64,000 nucleotides of DNA, taken from Citrobacter sp. Awk 4. Its GTDB lineage: Bacteria > Pseudomonadota > Gammaproteobacteria > Enterobacterales > Enterobacteriaceae. A program made the translations under genes and the position numbers. The stretch is from assembly GCF_028069725.1 (NCBI RefSeq), contig NZ_JANEWG010000005.1, positions 1-64,000 of the forward strand, given 5' to 3'. Numbering within the stretch: the stretch's first letter is position 1; each line of letters opens with the position of its first letter. Of the stretch, positions 61,299 to 64,000 are shown in pieces. Under the pieces are notes generated by a model. The model worked only from the letters and a program-made list of their open reading frames with translations. It was not told the origin of the DNA and made no database searches.

Positions 61299-62744
61299 TT
61301 AATCCAGCGCTTTCACCGCCTGTCGCATCCCCTGGACCAGGATATTCTCCAGGCTGGCCGTCACCTGAGCGGTAAGCCCCGGCAACAACGTTAAATCCTC
61401 GCCCCAATGCGCTTTATCGCGAAGGACGGTATCGACCAGCTCCTGCAACGACAGATCTGCACCCACGCGCGGCCACATCTGTTGATAGCGAGTGAGCCAC
61501 TGTTCATCGTCCTGGAGCGGATACGTCTCTCCCGCCCGTTCGCCGCGGTAAAACGCAATCAGCGCCGCAAGCGCAAACGTGAGGCGCACGGGATATGTAT
61601 TGCCCTGCTGACCTGCCAGCAACTGAGGCAAAATACGCGTGCGGAATTTCGTCATCCCGTTGAGCGCGATAGAAAGTAGCTGATGGCGGATATACGGATT
61701 CTGGAAACGTCCTGTCACCGCATCGGCAAATTCGCGCAGTTCAGCGGCGGGCAGATCCAGCACCGGGATGATCTCCTGGTTAATCGCCTTTTCCACAAAG
61801 TGTCGCACGTCCTCGTCCTGCATCGCTTCGCCGACCGTCTCCAACCCGCACAGCCACGCCACCGGAACCAGTGCGGTATGCGCGCCATTAAGAATGGCGA
61901 CCTTACGCTCTTTATACGGTTTGATGTCGTCAACAATACGAATATTCAGCGAAGATTCCGTTAATTTCAGCGCTTCTGCCAGCCAGGCCGGTCCCTGAAT
62001 CACAAACAGATAAAAATGCTCGGCGGTGTCGAGAAACGCATCGTGATACCCCAGCTGTGCTTCCAGCGCTGGTGCTTCCTCACGCGGATAGCCGGTCACG
62101 ATTCTGTCCACCAATGTGGAGCAAAAGGTGTTTGCCGTCTCCAGCCAGTCGAGAAACGCCGGAGACAACTGCCACTCCTGCGCATAACGCTGAATTAACG
62201 CTTTGAGCGCATCGCCGTTATAGTCGATCAGTTCGCAGGGAATGATCACCCAGCCTTTATCTGGCGCGCCGTTGAAGTGATTAAAACGCTCCAGTAACAG
62301 ACGTGTCAGTTTCGCCGGGAAGCTCACAGGCGGAGCATCATCGATACTGTCACCTTCGTGGTAACTGATCCCTGCCTCAGTGGTGTTAGAAAACACAAAA
62401 CGGATATCGGGGTTATGCGCCAGCGCCAGATACCCGGCAAAATCCTGATACGGGTTAATCTCGTTATTCACCGAACGGATCAGACGCGCGTCGCTGACGG
62501 CCTCGCCCTGCTCGTTCAGGCCACGGATCACCGTGGTGTACAGGCCATCCTGAGTATTTAACGACGGCGGAAAATCAGTATTAATAGGACGAATCAGGGT
62601 GATACCCGCCTGCAAATCCGTCGTCTCATTGAGGACATCCAGTTGCCAGTCCACAAACGCCCGCATAAAATTGCCTTCGCCAAACTGAATCACTTTCGTC
62701 GGGTAATTCGGCCCCGGAAAATCCTGTCGATTCAATGTCTTCAT
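61299..62744 (-). CDS. UxaB-like tagaturonate reductase
   Basis: A 481-residue mannitol-dehydrogenase-family enzyme, closely similar to E. coli UxaB (D-tagaturonate to D-altronate with NADH). The N-terminal IIRGLNEKG-type block reads here as [20 protein letters not shown]. Also visible are [25 protein letters not shown] and the catalytic-helix block [17 protein letters not shown]. It lies 13 bp after lgoD on the same strand, so it likely uses the tagaturonate made by LgoD. Whether a second uxaB exists elsewhere cannot be seen. Confidence 0.88.
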   Translation of the reverse strand: MKTLNRQDFPGPNYPTKVIQFGEGNFMRAFVDWQLDVLNETTDLQAGITLIRPINTDFPPSLNTQDGLYTTVIRGLNEQGEAVSDARLIRSVNNEINPYQDFAGYLALAHNPDIRFVFSNTTEAGISYHEGDSIDDAPPVSFPAKLTRLLLERFNHFNGAPDKGWVIIPCELIDYNGDALKALIQRYAQEWQLSPAFLDWLETANTFCSTLVDRIVTGYPREEAPALEAQLGYHDAFLDTAEHFYLFVIQGPAWLAEALKLTESSLNIRIVDDIKPYKERKVAILNGAHTALVPVAWLCGLETVGEAMQDEDVRHFVEKAINQEIIPVLDLPAAELREFADAVTGRFQNPYIRHQLLSIALNGMTKFRTRILPQLLAGQQGNTYPVRLTFALAALIAFYRGERAGETYPLQDDEQWLTRYQQMWPRVGADLSLQELVDTVLRDKAHWGEDLTLLPGLTAQVTASLENILVQGMRQAVKALD

Positions 62745-62757
62745 TGTTCTATCCCTG

Positions 62758-63780
62758 TCAGAAAGTAATCACGCCTTTGATCAGCTCGTGGTTGTTAATC
62801 ACATCACGTTCGTAGATCTCCGCCAGCGTGGTGAAGGGGTAGCGGTGCGTCAACATCATCTCTGCGGTCAGTTTACCTTCCGCCATCAGACGCCCTACTT
62901 TGGCGAAATCCTCCGGCGTGGCGTTACGGCTGCCCATCATGGTGGTCTCTTTCTTGTGGAACTCAGGATCGGAAAACTGCAAGTCGCCCTTAAAGAGTCC
63001 AACGAAAACGATGCTGCCGCCATGACGAATCAGGTTAACGCTGTTGTTCATCGCATGCTGATTCCCCGTCGCATCAATGACTTTTAGCGCCAGGGAGCCG
63101 CCGAATTGCGCGCGTAACTGTGCGTCAAAATCATCGGCAGACGGATCAATGACCGGGAGTTTCAGGCGAGAAGTCACATGTTCCCGACGCGCGGGACTGG
63201 TATCGGCGACGACCACCTGCGCGCCGTCGGCGTTGGCGATGGCCGCCGCCCCTAGCCCAATCGGCCCTGCGCCCACCACCAGCACCTGCTCGCCTGGCGC
63301 AATCGCCGCCCGGCGCACCGCATGCGCGCTGATAGCATAAGGCTCAATCAGCGCCGCCGCCTGCGGATCAATACCGTCCGCCGTCAGCAGGTTAGTCGCA
63401 GGAACAGACAAATACTCGCTAAAGCCGCCATCCTGATGCACGCCAATTACCGAAATTTTCTCACAGCAGTTGGTACGCCCACTGCTGCATGCCGGACATT
63501 GCTGACACGCTATGTAAGGAATAACCGCAACCTGTTGACCCACTTTCAGGTGCGGAATATTTTTACCTAACCCGGCGATTTCGCCACATATTTCATGACC
63601 CAACACGCGAGGATAACTGAAAAAGGGTTGATTGCCTCCCCAGGCATGAATATCGGTACCGCAAATCCCTACGGATTTAATTTTTATTAATGCTTCCCCC
63701 TCACCAGGAATAGGAATTTGACGTTCTTCCCAAACTAATTTTTTCGGTTCCTGGCAAATCAGCGTGTTCATCGTTGACAT
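62758..63780 (-). CDS. lgoD: L-galactonate oxidoreductase LgoD
   Basis: Zinc alcohol dehydrogenase that oxidises L-galactonate to D-tagaturonate. The start at 63780 ([10 protein letters not shown]) gives 340 residues. Catalytic zinc ligands are in [12 protein letters not shown] and LGHEICGE. The structural zinc cluster is [15 protein letters not shown] near 88-102, and the NAD fold has [14 protein letters not shown] near 165. It is divergent from lgoR. Confidence 0.95.
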   Translation of the reverse strand: MSTMNTLICQEPKKLVWEERQIPIPGEGEALIKIKSVGICGTDIHAWGGNQPFFSYPRVLGHEICGEIAGLGKNIPHLKVGQQVAVIPYIACQQCPACSSGRTNCCEKISVIGVHQDGGFSEYLSVPATNLLTADGIDPQAAALIEPYAISAHAVRRAAIAPGEQVLVVGAGPIGLGAAAIANADGAQVVVADTSPARREHVTSRLKLPVIDPSADDFDAQLRAQFGGSLALKVIDATGNQHAMNNSVNLIRHGGSIVFVGLFKGDLQFSDPEFHKKETTMMGSRNATPEDFAKVGRLMAEGKLTAEMMLTHRYPFTTLAEIYERDVINNHELIKGVITF

Positions 63781-63918
63781 GATTCTGCTCTCCATTTTTT
63801 CGTTGCATCAGATATCGATGAAAATAAAAATATCGAAGAGACAGGAAACGTAATTTGTGAATGCCGACGCATTAAAATGTTTTAAATCGGGTTTTAATAC
63901 GCCCAAAAGGAGAGACCG
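63781..63918. promoter_or_regulatory. lgoD/lgoR divergent promoter region
   Basis: A 138-bp A/T-rich spacer between the divergent starts of lgoD and lgoR. It should hold both promoters and the LgoR operator; I could not single out a clear palindrome. Confidence 0.5.
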
Positions 63919-64000
63919 ATGAGCCGCTCACAAAATTTACGTCACAATGTCATTAACCAGATGATCGATGATATGGCTCGCGGCCATATCCCCTCCCCGC
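63919..64000 (+). CDS. lgoR: GntR-family regulator LgoR (partial, 5' end)
   Basis: The first 27 codons (MSRSQNLRHNVINQMIDDMA, then RGHIPSP) are visible before the window ends. They match the start of E. coli LgoR (YjjM), a GntR/FCD regulator needed for L-galactonate use. AAAGGAGAG precedes the ATG. Position, divergent from lgoD, agrees. Confidence 0.88.
   Translation, partial: MSRSQNLRHNVINQMIDDMARGHIPSP

Overview
The window is a contiguous, nearly fully coding chromosomal segment of an enteric gammaproteobacterium. Gene order follows the part of the Escherichia coli chromosome around its conventional origin of numbering (lgoD, opgB, dnaC, tRNA-Leu cluster, deo, nadR, slt, trpR, rob, cre, arcA, thr, talB, dnaK), read in the opposite orientation. 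It is not E. coli itself: yaaX, yaaW and yaaI are missing from their usual places. Extra genes appear instead: an MHS-type transporter beside mog, a GGEEF protein and an orphan PTS IIC near fhuF, a YbaK-like protein, and a UxaB paralogue beside lgoD. This mix suggests Citrobacter or a close relative; the genus is an inference from gene content.

Layout. 0-6.4 kb: dnaK-dnaJ with a sigma-32 type promoter, satP, an MFS transporter and mog. 6.5-10 kb: talB, yaaJ, yaaA. 10-15 kb: the threonine operon thrLABC with its attenuator. 15-21.3 kb: the methyltransferase yjtD, arcA, and the creABCD carbon-source sensing operon. 21.4-33.5 kb: rob, gpmB, yjjX, trpR, slt, ettA, nadR, radA, serB, ytjB, lplA. 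33.5-40.5 kb: the nucleoside catabolic operon deoCABD, divergent from a glycyl radical enzyme (yjjI) and its activase (yjjW). 40.6-48.2 kb: yjjV, yjjU, ytjA, osmY, prfC, yjjG, rimI, holD, rsmC. 48.4-48.7 kb: three tandem tRNA-Leu(CAG) genes. 48.7-55.4 kb is the most variable part: a Fur-type DUF1435 gene, a diguanylate cyclase, fhuF, an orphan lactose/cellobiose-type EIIC, a YbaK-like deacylase, and the LuxR-type pair yjjQ-bglJ. 55.4-64 kb: yjjPB, dnaTC, yjjA, opgB, then a hexuronate module (uxaB-like, lgoD, start of lgoR).

Several regulatory sites can be read directly: two DeoR-type palindromes 601 bp apart, one of them inside yjjI; the deoP2 CRP sites; a cre-tag inside the end of creC; the trpR operator; a Fur box; the thr attenuator; and a tandem palindrome upstream of the orphan EIIC. 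Most genes are ordinary core genes. The less explained parts are the yjjI-yjjW radical enzyme pair tied to the deo control region, the orphan EIIC with its palindromic operator and a candidate 38-codon leader ORF, and the lgoD/uxaB-like pair. The reading frame of yjjY is also odd, because it looks shifted relative to the E. coli version.
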